Source: CAYXSX01 sp964493095
GTDB taxonomy: Bacteria; Pseudomonadota; Alphaproteobacteria; Micavibrionales; Micavibrionaceae
Direction: 5' to 3'
Assembly: GCA_964493095.1 (NCBI GenBank)
Contig: CAZBNG010000054.1
Location: forward strand, 1-14,958
DNA length: 14,958 nt
Shown: piece by piece, positions 1-5,607 of the stretch
Layout of the letters: each line of letters opens with the position of its first letter
Position numbering within the stretch: position 1 is the stretch's first letter
Translations under genes and position numbers: made by a program
Notes under the pieces: generated by a model
What the model was told of the DNA's origin: nothing
The model's database searches: none
The model's input: only the letters and a program-made list of their open reading frames with translations

Positions 1-16
1 GCCAGAAGGGCTTAGG
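1..16. repeat. 16-bp direct repeat, copy 1 (contains the stop of the adjacent gene)
   Basis: The first 16 bases of the window recur exactly at 988-1003. In both places the minus-strand reading contains a TAA that ends a minus-strand reading frame: the 262-codon gene here, and a 33-codon frame at the other copy. The repeat may continue to the left of the window, so its true length is unknown. Confidence 0.8.
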
Positions 17-800
17 ACTGCCCGTCCCCTGCGTCTCTGGGGTTCCAAGCCCTGCCATGCGCCCGCATGGGATGACCTGGCTGTTTATTTGTCTGGGTAC
101 CCCGAAAAGCATCCTCTGCCGCTAAACTTGCGAACGCTGTCCTTGAAGGACCACCTACATTATGAGCTTTTACAACAAGTCCACCACCATGCACTCTCAA
201 CTCGCGCGCCCTTTCCAATCCCGCTTTTACATTTTCGGACAAAACATGCCGCACAAGCAGATGCGGAGACTTCACATTTATCTGATCAAGGCCTGCGGCT
301 TTCTCAAACCTTCTTGCAACGGCTTTACAAAACCTGCCCAACTCCGGTGAAACGCCATCATTGGCGCGCGCTAGATCAAAGCATCCTTTGATACTCTGGT
401 CGAGTAAAAGCTGAAGCCTTTTCATTTCCGCCAGCCGCGCTGTGTAAACCTCCTCCACCGGCTTGCCTTCATAAGAATTCACATCAACCGAAACACGGTC
501 TCGCGCCTCGGTAAGATGTGGAACTTCACCCCGCCGCAACTGCGCCTTTTTCTCCGCAGTCGCATGGTAACAAAATATATCGCATACGTTTTGTCCGGTC
601 AGAAACGGAATAACCTTCGCTACGGAAAGCCCTGATTTATCGCCGAAATACCGCAATGGGGGCCTGGATTGATCATAGCCGCGAGTGTTAAGCCAGAAAA
701 GAAACGGGTATTGCGCCCGCCTTTGTCTCAGCACTTCTTCAACCAGCGCCTCCACACCTTCTCTAAATTCCGTTGCTACGGCTAATCTTCTTTTTGCCAT
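12..800 (-). CDS. Hypothetical protein, 262 aa, orphan
   Basis: I do not recognise this protein. It is soluble-looking and rich in Arg, Glu and Ala, with no signal peptide or membrane segment. Helical charged stretches lie around residues 8-28 and 115-150. The ATG at 800 has only a weak purine-rich upstream stretch. A promoter-like TTGACA / TAGTTT pair lies about 70-100 bases upstream within a repeat that is duplicated ahead of the next minus-strand gene. The stop codon lies inside a 16-bp repeat shared with position 988. The C-terminal 25 or so residues are Gly, Pro, Arg and His rich and coincide with a small DNA hairpin (55-70), so the tail may derive from a repeat. Function is unknown. I think it is a real gene because of its length, its dedicated promoter and the absence of a better frame. 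Confidence 0.65.
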   Translation of the reverse strand: MAKRRLAVATEFREGVEALVEEVLRQRRAQYPFLFWLNTRGYDQSRPPLRYFGDKSGLSVAKVIPFLTGQNVCDIFCYHATAEKKAQLRRGEVPHLTEARDRVSVDVNSYEGKPVEEVYTARLAEMKRLQLLLDQSIKGCFDLARANDGVSPELGRFCKAVARRFEKAAGLDQINVKSPHLLVRHVLSENVKAGLERARELRVHGGGLVVKAHNVGGPSRTAFASLAAEDAFRGTQTNKQPGHPMRAHGRAWNPRDAGDGQS

Positions 801-870
801 TTATATATCTTGTACCCTACGTCTTCGTACCTTTGGGTAGCCCTCTCTGCTACCCTTCTTTTAAGAGCAT

Positions 871-899
871 AAACTAGCACCCCCCAATTTTTATGTCAA
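871..899 (-). promoter_or_regulatory. Promoter for the 262-aa orphan gene
   Basis: On the minus strand there is a perfect TTGACA (899-894), a 17-base spacer, and TAGTTT (876-871). An AT-rich stretch precedes the -35 box and could act as an UP element. Predicted transcription would start near 864, leaving a leader of about 64 bases before the ATG at 800. Confidence 0.6.
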
Positions 900-923
900 A
901 TTAATAAATAGTAAAAACCTTTG
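891..923. repeat. 33-bp direct repeat, copy 1 (promoter-bearing)
   Basis: This block is identical over 33 bases to 1571-1603; the flanking bases differ at once on both sides. On the minus strand it supplies the -35 TTGACA and the AT-rich region upstream of it. Each copy lies upstream of one minus-strand orphan gene. Confidence 0.85.
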
Positions 924-987
924 TCTCTTCTTTCAAATCACGAACGAAGATGGAGGGCTTTTTGTCGAACTCGCGGAATACGTGCTG

Positions 988-1003
988 GCCAGAAGGGCTT
1001 AGG
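988..1003. repeat. 16-bp direct repeat, copy 2
   Basis: Exact copy of bases 1-16. The minus-strand TAA at 1001-999 inside it ends a 33-codon frame (999-1100), just as the first copy ends the 262-codon gene. A small hairpin (stem CTTCCTG at 1031-1037 with CAGGAAG at 1041-1047) lies close by, but no T-run follows it. Confidence 0.75.
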
Positions 1004-1100
1004 CACTTTCCCGCTGCTTATTCCCGCGAACTTCCTGGCACAGGAAGCCCAGCATGTCGAAGGCTTTGCGAAAGAATGCGCGGTTATACCCTTCTGCCAT
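999..1100 (-). CDS. Possible 33-aa peptide downstream of the 134-aa membrane protein gene
   Basis: A minus-strand ATG at 1100 opens 33 codons that end at a TAA inside the 16-bp repeat. The peptide starts MAEGYNRAFF and is basic and amphipathic, with aromatic residues. The ATG lies 8 bases after the stop of the 134-aa gene, so the two could be co-transcribed. There is no convincing ribosome binding site, and short frames arise by chance. The main support is its close spacing and its stop codon being placed exactly as in the neighbouring unit. Function is unknown; it could be a decayed gene end. Confidence 0.3.
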   Translation of the reverse strand: MAEGYNRAFFRKAFDMLGFLCQEVRGNKQRESA

Positions 1101-1108
1101 GGAAGCTA

Positions 1109-1513
1109 TCAAACACCGGGAGCATTATCATCTAAACCATCCTGAACAGGAATGCTTCCTCCCGGCGCGCCATCATTACTGGCGCCCCGCGGCTGAAGAA
1201 CGCAAATAATACCTGCTCCTCTCACACTTAAAGCCTTCACAATTCTTGTCCTGACTTCAGCCAGCTTTTGCGTCTCTTCTGCCGCCTTTATACTTTTCTT
1301 GAGTGTTTCCATCAGCATACGATTACGACCATATAAAACCCCGGACGCAACACCAAAAACCGCAGCCATACCACCTAAAACCAAACTCTGAGCGCCATAG
1401 GCTATATAGGCAAGATGTCCAGAGGCTGCTAACCCAAAAAGCCCCCTGTCTACATATCCGCCAACACGTTGGAATTCTGCTTGTAACTCTTTTACGGTGT
1501 TTTGATCGCTCAT
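1109..1513 (-). CDS. Small predicted membrane protein, 134 aa, orphan
   Basis: I do not recognise this protein. It has a polar N-terminus, then two hydrophobic segments at about residues 24-40 and 43-61, separated by a very short turn, which suggests a helical hairpin in the inner membrane. A basic, helical, probably cytosolic region follows (about 63-97), then a Gly/Pro/Asp-rich tail. The start is ATG at 1513 with only a weak upstream purine stretch. A promoter inside the 33-bp repeat at 1571-1603 points at it. A possible 33-codon frame follows 8 bases downstream. Two-helix hairpin proteins occur among phage, toxin and envelope-stress proteins, but nothing here picks one of these. Confidence 0.6.
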   Translation of the reverse strand: MSDQNTVKELQAEFQRVGGYVDRGLFGLAASGHLAYIAYGAQSLVLGGMAAVFGVASGVLYGRNRMLMETLKKSIKAAEETQKLAEVRTRIVKALSVRGAGIICVLQPRGASNDGAPGGSIPVQDGLDDNAPGV

Positions 1514-1550
1514 ATTTTCTGCACCCAGCTATTTTTTAAAATCATGCTAC

Positions 1551-1579
1551 CAACTAACAAGTTTTTATAATTATGTCAA
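1551..1579 (-). promoter_or_regulatory. Promoter for the 134-aa membrane protein gene
   Basis: The minus strand has TTGACA (1579-1574), a 17-base spacer and TAGTTG (1556-1551). The -35 part is the duplicated 33-bp repeat; the -10 part differs from the first copy but keeps TAGTT at the same spacing. The match to the -10 consensus is modest. Confidence 0.5.
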
Positions 1580-1603
1580 ATTAATAAATAGTAAAAACCT
1601 TTG
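1571..1603. repeat. 33-bp direct repeat, copy 2 (promoter-bearing)
   Basis: Exact 33-base copy of 891-923. It ends just before the leader of dxs on the plus strand, so it marks the boundary between the orphan units and the core gene dxs. Confidence 0.85.
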
Positions 1604-1639
1604 CGCCCTTCCATGCGTTTAGGCTACAAAGGCGGGACC

Positions 1640-3775
1640 ATGGCAAAAGCTCAGGAAAAAGATACAAACGTCATTGCGAGGAGCGTCAGCGACGAAGCAC
1701 TCCAAGGCAATCAAACCGGATTGCCGTGTCGGGCTGAAGGCCCTCCTCGTTTATGCCCTTTAGGGTGCAATGACGAAAAAGTGCTAAACCGCGTCCACAC
1801 CCCTGCCGACATGAAGACCTTAAGCGATGCGCAGTTGCAGACGCTGGCCTCCGAGCTGCGCGGCGAAGTGATTAAAACCGTTTCCAAAACCGGCGGACAC
1901 CTTGGCGCGGGGCTGGGCGTGGTGGAGCTTACCGTCGCCATCCACGCCGTTTTCAACACCCCGGAAGACAGGCTGATCTGGGATGTCGGGCATCAATGCT
2001 ATCCCCATAAAATCCTGACTGGGCGGCGAGATCAAATGCACACCCTCAGACAAGGCGGCGGCCTGTCCGGCTTCACCAAGCGCTCCGAATCCGAATACGA
2101 CCCCTTCGGCGCCGCGCACAGCTCCACCTCCATCTCCGCAGGGCTGGGCATGGCGGTGGCACGTGACCTGAAGGAAGGGAACAATAACGTGATTGCCGTT
2201 ATCGGCGACGGCGCCATGAGCGCAGGCATGGCATACGAAGCCATGAACAACGCCGGGGCGCAGACCGTGAAGGGGAAAAAATCCCGCCTGATCGTGATCT
2301 TGAACGACAATGAAATGTCTATCGCCCCGCCTGTCGGCGCGATGAGCCGCTACCTGACCAAAATCGTCTCAAGCAAAACCTATATCGGCGCGCGCGAGAT
2401 GGGCAAAAAGATTACCGAGCACCTGCCCGCCCCCATCCGCCATGCCGCCAAACGCGCGGAAGAAGGCGCGCGCATCGCGCTTTCCTCAAAATACCACGGC
2501 GGGGGCAGCATTTTCGAGGAAATGGGCTTTTACTACATCGGCCCGGTGGACGGCCATAACCTTGACCACCTCCTGCCCGTCCTGCGCAATGTGCGCGACA
2601 GCCGCCACGACGGCCCCATCCTGATCCACGCCATCACGCAAAAGGGCAAGGGTTACGCCCCGGCGGAAAACTCCCCTTCTAAAATGCACGGCGTGAAGAA
2701 ATTCGACGTAATCACCGGGGAACAGGCGAAAAGCAAATCCGGCCCGCCTGCCTACACAAAAGTTTACGCAAACGCCCTGATTGAAGAAGCCCGTAAAGAT
2801 GAACGCATTATTGGCATCACCGCCGCCATGCCCGACGGCACCGGGATGGATTTATTCGGCGAGGCCTTCCCCGAGCGCATGTTCGATGTCGGCATCGCGG
2901 AGCAGCACGCCGTGACCTTCGCCGCCGGCATGGCCGCCGAGGGCATGAAACCCTTCGTTTCTATCTACTCCACCTTCCTGCAACGCGCCTATGACCAGGT
3001 CGTGCACGATGTGGCGATCCAGAACCTGCCCGTGCGCTTTGCCATGGACCGTGCCGGGCTGGTGGGCGCCGACGGGCAAACCCATGCCGGAGCGTTCGAT
3101 ATCGCCTATCTTGGTTGCCTGCCGCATTTCGTGTTGATGGCGCCGGGGGATGAGGCCGAACTGGTCCACATGACCGCCACCGCCGCTGCGTATAGCGAAG
3201 GGCCCATCGCCTTCCGTTTTCCTCGCGGCGAGGGCACAGGCATCGCCCTGCCCGCCCGTGGTGAGATCCTGGAAATCGGTAAGGGAAGAATTGTTTATGA
3301 AACCGGCACCAGCCACCCCTGTCTTCCCCGCGAAAGCGGGGACCTTTTGCCGTCCATGCAGAAAGATTCCCGCCTGCGCGGGAAAAGCACCAAGGGAGAA
3401 AGTATCGCCCTTCTCTCTTACGGTGGCCGGCTTCAGGAATGCCTCAAGGCCGCGAAAATGCTGGAAGAACAGGGCAAATCCGTCACCGTGGCCGACGCCC
3501 GTTTTGCCAAACCGCTGGACGAAGCGCTTATCAAACAACTCGCCAAAAACCACGCAACACTCATCACGATAGAGGAAGGCTCAATCGGCGGTTTCGGCTC
3601 CTATGTGCTGGAATTCCTCAACCGCGAGGGGCTGCTCGGCGGCAAGCTCCGCGTCCGCACCATGCACCTGCCCGATATCTTCCAGGATCACGACGACCCC
3701 GCGAAGCAATATGAAGACGCCGGGCTGGTTGCGGAGGGGATTACAAAAATCGTAAAAAATGAAAAAACGATATAA
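1640..3775 (+). CDS. dxs: 1-deoxy-D-xylulose-5-phosphate synthase with two in-frame repeat insertions
   Basis: Dxs is a cytosolic thiamine-diphosphate enzyme. It condenses pyruvate and glyceraldehyde 3-phosphate to DXP, the precursor of MEP-pathway isoprenoids and also of thiamine and pyridoxal phosphate. Family signatures are clear: GGHLGAGLGVVELTVA and DVGHQ near the N-terminus, the ThDP motif GDGAMSAGMAYEAMN from about residue 189, GIAEQHAV with the catalytic Glu at about 421, and RAGLVGADGQTHAG. I chose ATG 1640 because AAAGGCGGG precedes it; in-frame TTG 1601 and ATG 1613 are alternatives. The product is 711 aa against about 640 usual. The surplus is explained by two inserts: residues about 11-46 (repeat family A), ahead of the family start LNRVHTPADM, and about 558-583 (family B), in the linker before the C-terminal domain. 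All motifs remain intact, so it is probably functional. The 3' end overlaps the next gene by 17 bases. Confidence 0.95.
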   Translation: MAKAQEKDTNVIARSVSDEALQGNQTGLPCRAEGPPRLCPLGCNDEKVLNRVHTPADMKTLSDAQLQTLASELRGEVIKTVSKTGGHLGAGLGVVELTVAIHAVFNTPEDRLIWDVGHQCYPHKILTGRRDQMHTLRQGGGLSGFTKRSESEYDPFGAAHSSTSISAGLGMAVARDLKEGNNNVIAVIGDGAMSAGMAYEAMNNAGAQTVKGKKSRLIVILNDNEMSIAPPVGAMSRYLTKIVSSKTYIGAREMGKKITEHLPAPIRHAAKRAEEGARIALSSKYHGGGSIFEEMGFYYIGPVDGHNLDHLLPVLRNVRDSRHDGPILIHAITQKGKGYAPAENSPSKMHGVKKFDVITGEQAKSKSGPPAYTKVYANALIEEARKDERIIGITAAMPDGTGMDLFGEAFPERMFDVGIAEQHAVTFAAGMAAEGMKPFVSIYSTFLQRAYDQVVHDVAIQNLPVRFAMDRAGLVGADGQTHAGAFDIAYLGCLPHFVLMAPGDEAELVHMTATAAAYSEGPIAFRFPRGEGTGIALPARGEILEIGKGRIVYETGTSHPCLPRESGDLLPSMQKDSRLRGKSTKGESIALLSYGGRLQECLKAAKMLEEQGKSVTVADARFAKPLDEALIKQLAKNHATLITIEEGSIGGFGSYVLEFLNREGLLGGKLRVRTMHLPDIFQDHDDPAKQYEDAGLVAEGITKIVKNEKTI
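1669..1775. repeat. Palindromic repeat family A, inserted in frame in the dxs N-terminus
   Basis: The 107-bp element is bounded by the inverted repeat CGTCATTGC (1669-1677) and GCAATGACG (1767-1775). It shares the CATTGCGAGGAGC start and the GACGAAGCA block with the intergenic copy at 11351-11425. The interior is a mosaic, including AGGGC/GCCCT self-complementary bits. It is translated as about 36 residues that are absent from ordinary Dxs proteins, without disturbing the frame. Confidence 0.85.
3321..3387 (+). repeat. Palindromic repeat family B, inserted in frame in dxs
   Basis: The element holds two hairpins. The first has stem CCCCGC/GCGGGG around a GAAA loop (3326-3341). The second has stem TTCCCGC/GCGGGAA around CTGC (3367-3384). 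It encodes LPRESGDLL and KDSRLRG in the dxs frame. The same peptide pattern in the same strand sense occurs in aroC at 9811-9880 and in an open frame at 12471-12534. It sits between IVYETGT and ESIALLSYGGRLQEC, which are adjacent in normal Dxs. Confidence 0.9.
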
Positions 3776-4196
3776 TATTCTGCAACTTTTGATAGCACTG
3801 GCATGTACATTGTGTTTATCCGCCTGTGTCAATTGCATGCATACACCGCGCAGCAGCGCCAATCTTCCCATCAATCAAAAACTTTCGAATGAAAAGTTTT
3901 TTGCCAATCTTTCAGAAACGTTGGAAACGGCAAAAACAAGCAAAGGTCTTTTTGACAACACTTGGTGGCATCCAATAAAACCTACGGAAATTAACGTTGA
4001 AAAGGGTTACATGCGAATCAATAATTACGACGATCACGATTTTGCCGGATACAGCGCGCAATTTTACAGAACATCTCCTGAAACTCTGGAAATAACCGTC
4101 AAGGGTGTTGGTCCTTATTGCACTGACATGAACAACGCAGAAGAACTAAAAAAATTGCTAAAACTCTTGCAGCCCCTGACTATAGATTCCTTCTAA
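3759..4196 (+). CDS. Hypothetical small lipoprotein, 145 aa
   Basis: The N-terminus has two Lys and an Arg, a hydrophobic stretch (residues 8-20), and a lipobox L20-S21-A22-C23, so a type II signal peptide and lipid anchoring at Cys23 are predicted. The remaining 120 or so residues are polar with no family I recognise; a WWHP motif lies near the middle. The ATG overlaps the last 17 bases of dxs, which suggests co-transcription or translational coupling. GGAGGGGA lies about 18 bases upstream, further than usual. Its base composition is more AT-rich than that of dxs. Function is unknown. Confidence 0.7.
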   Translation: MKKRYNILQLLIALACTLCLSACVNCMHTPRSSANLPINQKLSNEKFFANLSETLETAKTSKGLFDNTWWHPIKPTEINVEKGYMRINNYDDHDFAGYSAQFYRTSPETLEITVKGVGPYCTDMNNAEELKKLLKLLQPLTIDSF

Positions 4197-4216
4197 CTTG
4201 GAAACCTGCCCCCAAC

Positions 4217-4252
4217 TGACACGCCCATATAACATACGCATAATTGACACGC
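4217..4252. promoter_or_regulatory. Paired TGACACGC direct repeats, candidate CcdA operator
   Basis: TGACACGC occurs at 4217-4224 and again at 4245-4252, 28 bases apart, i.e. close to an integral number of helical turns. The second copy overlaps the -35 box of the ccdA promoter. CcdA-type antitoxins have a ribbon-helix-helix domain and repress their own operon together with the toxin, so these repeats are reasonable operator candidates. This is inference from position and repetition only. Confidence 0.35.
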
Positions 4253-4272
4253 ATACTTTATGGTGATATAAT
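4244..4272 (+). promoter_or_regulatory. Consensus sigma-70 promoter of ccdAB, probably leaderless
   Basis: There is a perfect TTGACA (4244-4249), a 17-base spacer and a perfect TATAAT (4267-4272). Only six bases separate the -10 box from the ATG at 4279, so transcription should begin at or next to the A of the start codon. No Shine-Dalgarno sequence is present, consistent with a leaderless message. Confidence 0.8.
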
Positions 4273-4278
4273 AAGCGC

Positions 4279-4527
4279 ATGGATACAACCACAACACATG
4301 AAAAATCAAAACGCCGCCCGGTTAATTTGACCGTGCGGGCCGATATTCTGGAACACGCGAAATCTTTGGGCCTCAATGCCTCCCGCGCCGCCGAAGCAGG
4401 CATCGCCGCCGCTGTGAAAGAAGCCCGCGAACGCCAATGGTTAGAGGAAAACAAGGGCGCTATCGAAGCGCACAACAAACGTGTGGACGAACACGGCCCT
4501 CTTATCAAAGCGCATTGGATGGAATAA
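4279..4527 (+). CDS. ccdA: CcdA-family antitoxin
   Basis: This 82-aa protein has the usual size and layout of CcdA. An N-terminal ribbon-helix-helix DNA-binding part includes RRPVNLTVRADILEHAKSLG (residues about 12-31). A C-terminal, probably disordered toxin-binding tail includes WLEENKGAIEAHNKRVDEHG. CcdA neutralises the CcdB gyrase poison and represses the operon. The toxin gene begins 6 bases after its stop. A consensus promoter ends six bases before the ATG. The assignment rests on recognised sequence pattern and on the toxin partner; the tail ending in HWME is my reading of family resemblance. Confidence 0.85.
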   Translation: MDTTTTHEKSKRRPVNLTVRADILEHAKSLGLNASRAAEAGIAAAVKEARERQWLEENKGAIEAHNKRVDEHGPLIKAHWME

Positions 4528-4533
4528 TTACAC

Positions 4534-4842
4534 TTGGCACGTTTTGACGTTCACAGATACAAACAAGCCAATGCGCCGCTCGTTTTATGCGCACAAGCCG
4601 ATCTGCTAGATTACTTACAAACGCGTGTTATCATTCCCCTCTCTCCCAAAAACATCGCCGCCGACGAAATCGATAATCGTCTCAAACCAAAAATCCGGAT
4701 TGAAGGACAAGACTATATCCTTATGACGGCGGATATAACATCTGTTCACGTAAGCAATCTGGGAGATTTCGTAGAAAACATCGAAGCGCGTTACCGCCAC
4801 ACGGTCATAGACGCGCTAGACTTCTTGTTTCAGGGATTCTAA
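4534..4842 (+). CDS. ccdB: CcdB-family toxin (DNA gyrase inhibitor family), TTG start
   Basis: This 102-aa protein matches CcdB in length and pattern: an N-terminal RFDVHRYK strand, a VIIPL strand near residue 32, YILMTADITSV in the middle, and a C-terminal helix ALDFLFQGF. CcdB of plasmid F poisons GyrA when the antitoxin decays. The start is TTG at 4534, six bases after ccdA; there is no upstream alternative within the operon, and a weak start would keep toxin levels below antitoxin. The F-plasmid protein ends in Trp-Gly-Ile, which contacts gyrase. Here the end reads Gln-Gly-Phe, so the key Trp is missing. Many chromosomal homologues differ here too, as I recall, so activity is uncertain. 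Confidence 0.85.
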   Translation: MARFDVHRYKQANAPLVLCAQADLLDYLQTRVIIPLSPKNIAADEIDNRLKPKIRIEGQDYILMTADITSVHVSNLGDFVENIEARYRHTVIDALDFLFQGF

Positions 4843-4853
4843 GCTTACAGCGC

Positions 4854-5603
4854 ATGACCCTACCAAAACCCACAATTGTAATCTTCGACATGGACGGCAC
4901 GACGGTGCGTCACCTGAATCCTGCCTTCCTGCACACGCTGGAATGGCTGGACGATACGCTCTACCGCCTTGGCGGGCTGAAACGCTGGCTGTTCGACCGC
5001 AAGGCACAGGGGCCGCTCTTTCCACCTGACGACCCGGAAAACCCCGGCAAGCGCCCGCGCCTCCTCATCCGCCGCGCGCTGCACAAGGTCAACCGCAAGC
5101 CGCTGGACCAGATTGTGGAGCCCTGCCCCGGGCTGCTGGGTGTTTTGAAACTCCTGAAAAAATACGAAATCCCCATCGCGCTGGTCAGCAACGGGCTGGG
5201 GAAAGGATACGGCCATGAAGTGCTGGAGACGTTCGAGCTGGAGCGGTATTTCCAGGCCACGGTATTCCGCGAGGATATCAAGCGCTCTAAACCCGCGCCG
5301 GATTCCCTGATGATGGCTTTGCAACAACTGGGGGTGAAGCTCAAGAAAAGCGACATTATCTGGTATATCGGCGACCGGCATAAAGATGTGCTGGCGGCGC
5401 AGGCGCTACAGGCGCACGTACCTTCGAAGGTGGTGCCGATCGCGTATGCGCTCAATGCCGCCGTGGCCGTGCTGGAGCGCGGCGTCGGACCGGAACATAT
5501 CGTCATGTCCTATTTTGAGCTCCGAAAAAAGCTGGAGAGTTTGCTGGGCAAGCCGCCGCAGAAAAACGGCAGCAAAAGCGCCGCCAAAACCAAGGCGGCT
5601 TGA
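4854..5603 (+). CDS. HAD-superfamily hydrolase, phosphoglycolate-phosphatase-like
   Basis: This 249-aa protein has all four HAD motifs: I, DMDGT with the nucleophile Asp12 and acid/base Asp14; II, VSNG with Ser112; III, KRSKPAPD with Lys146; and IV, GDRHKD with Asp174 and Asp178. A helical cap (residues about 17-90) places it in the subclass containing Gph-like phosphatases. It should hydrolyse a small phosphomonoester in the cytosol with Mg2+; the substrate cannot be read from sequence. The last 15 residues are Lys/Ala-rich and low-complexity. The ATG lies 11 bases after ccdB with no good ribosome binding site, so it may be expressed by read-through. It converges with sppA four bases downstream. 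Confidence 0.85.
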   Translation: MTLPKPTIVIFDMDGTTVRHLNPAFLHTLEWLDDTLYRLGGLKRWLFDRKAQGPLFPPDDPENPGKRPRLLIRRALHKVNRKPLDQIVEPCPGLLGVLKLLKKYEIPIALVSNGLGKGYGHEVLETFELERYFQATVFREDIKRSKPAPDSLMMALQQLGVKLKKSDIIWYIGDRHKDVLAAQALQAHVPSKVVPIAYALNAAVAVLERGVGPEHIVMSYFELRKKLESLLGKPPQKNGSKSAAKTKAA

Positions 5604-5607
5604 TTAC

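Noticed and set aside
1..1603. Integron gene cassettes
   Set aside because: The repeats flanking the two orphan units lack attC-like core sites, the genes carry their own promoters, and no integrase is present in the window.
1601..1639. Upstream starts of dxs at TTG 1601 or ATG 1613
   Set aside because: They extend into the promoter-bearing repeat and have no ribosome binding site; ATG 1640 has AAAGGCGGG upstream. ATG 1613 cannot be fully excluded.
2852..3553. Minus-strand frame of 233 codons inside dxs
   Set aside because: Shadow of the dxs coding strand; its readable end contains the antisense of the palindromic repeat.
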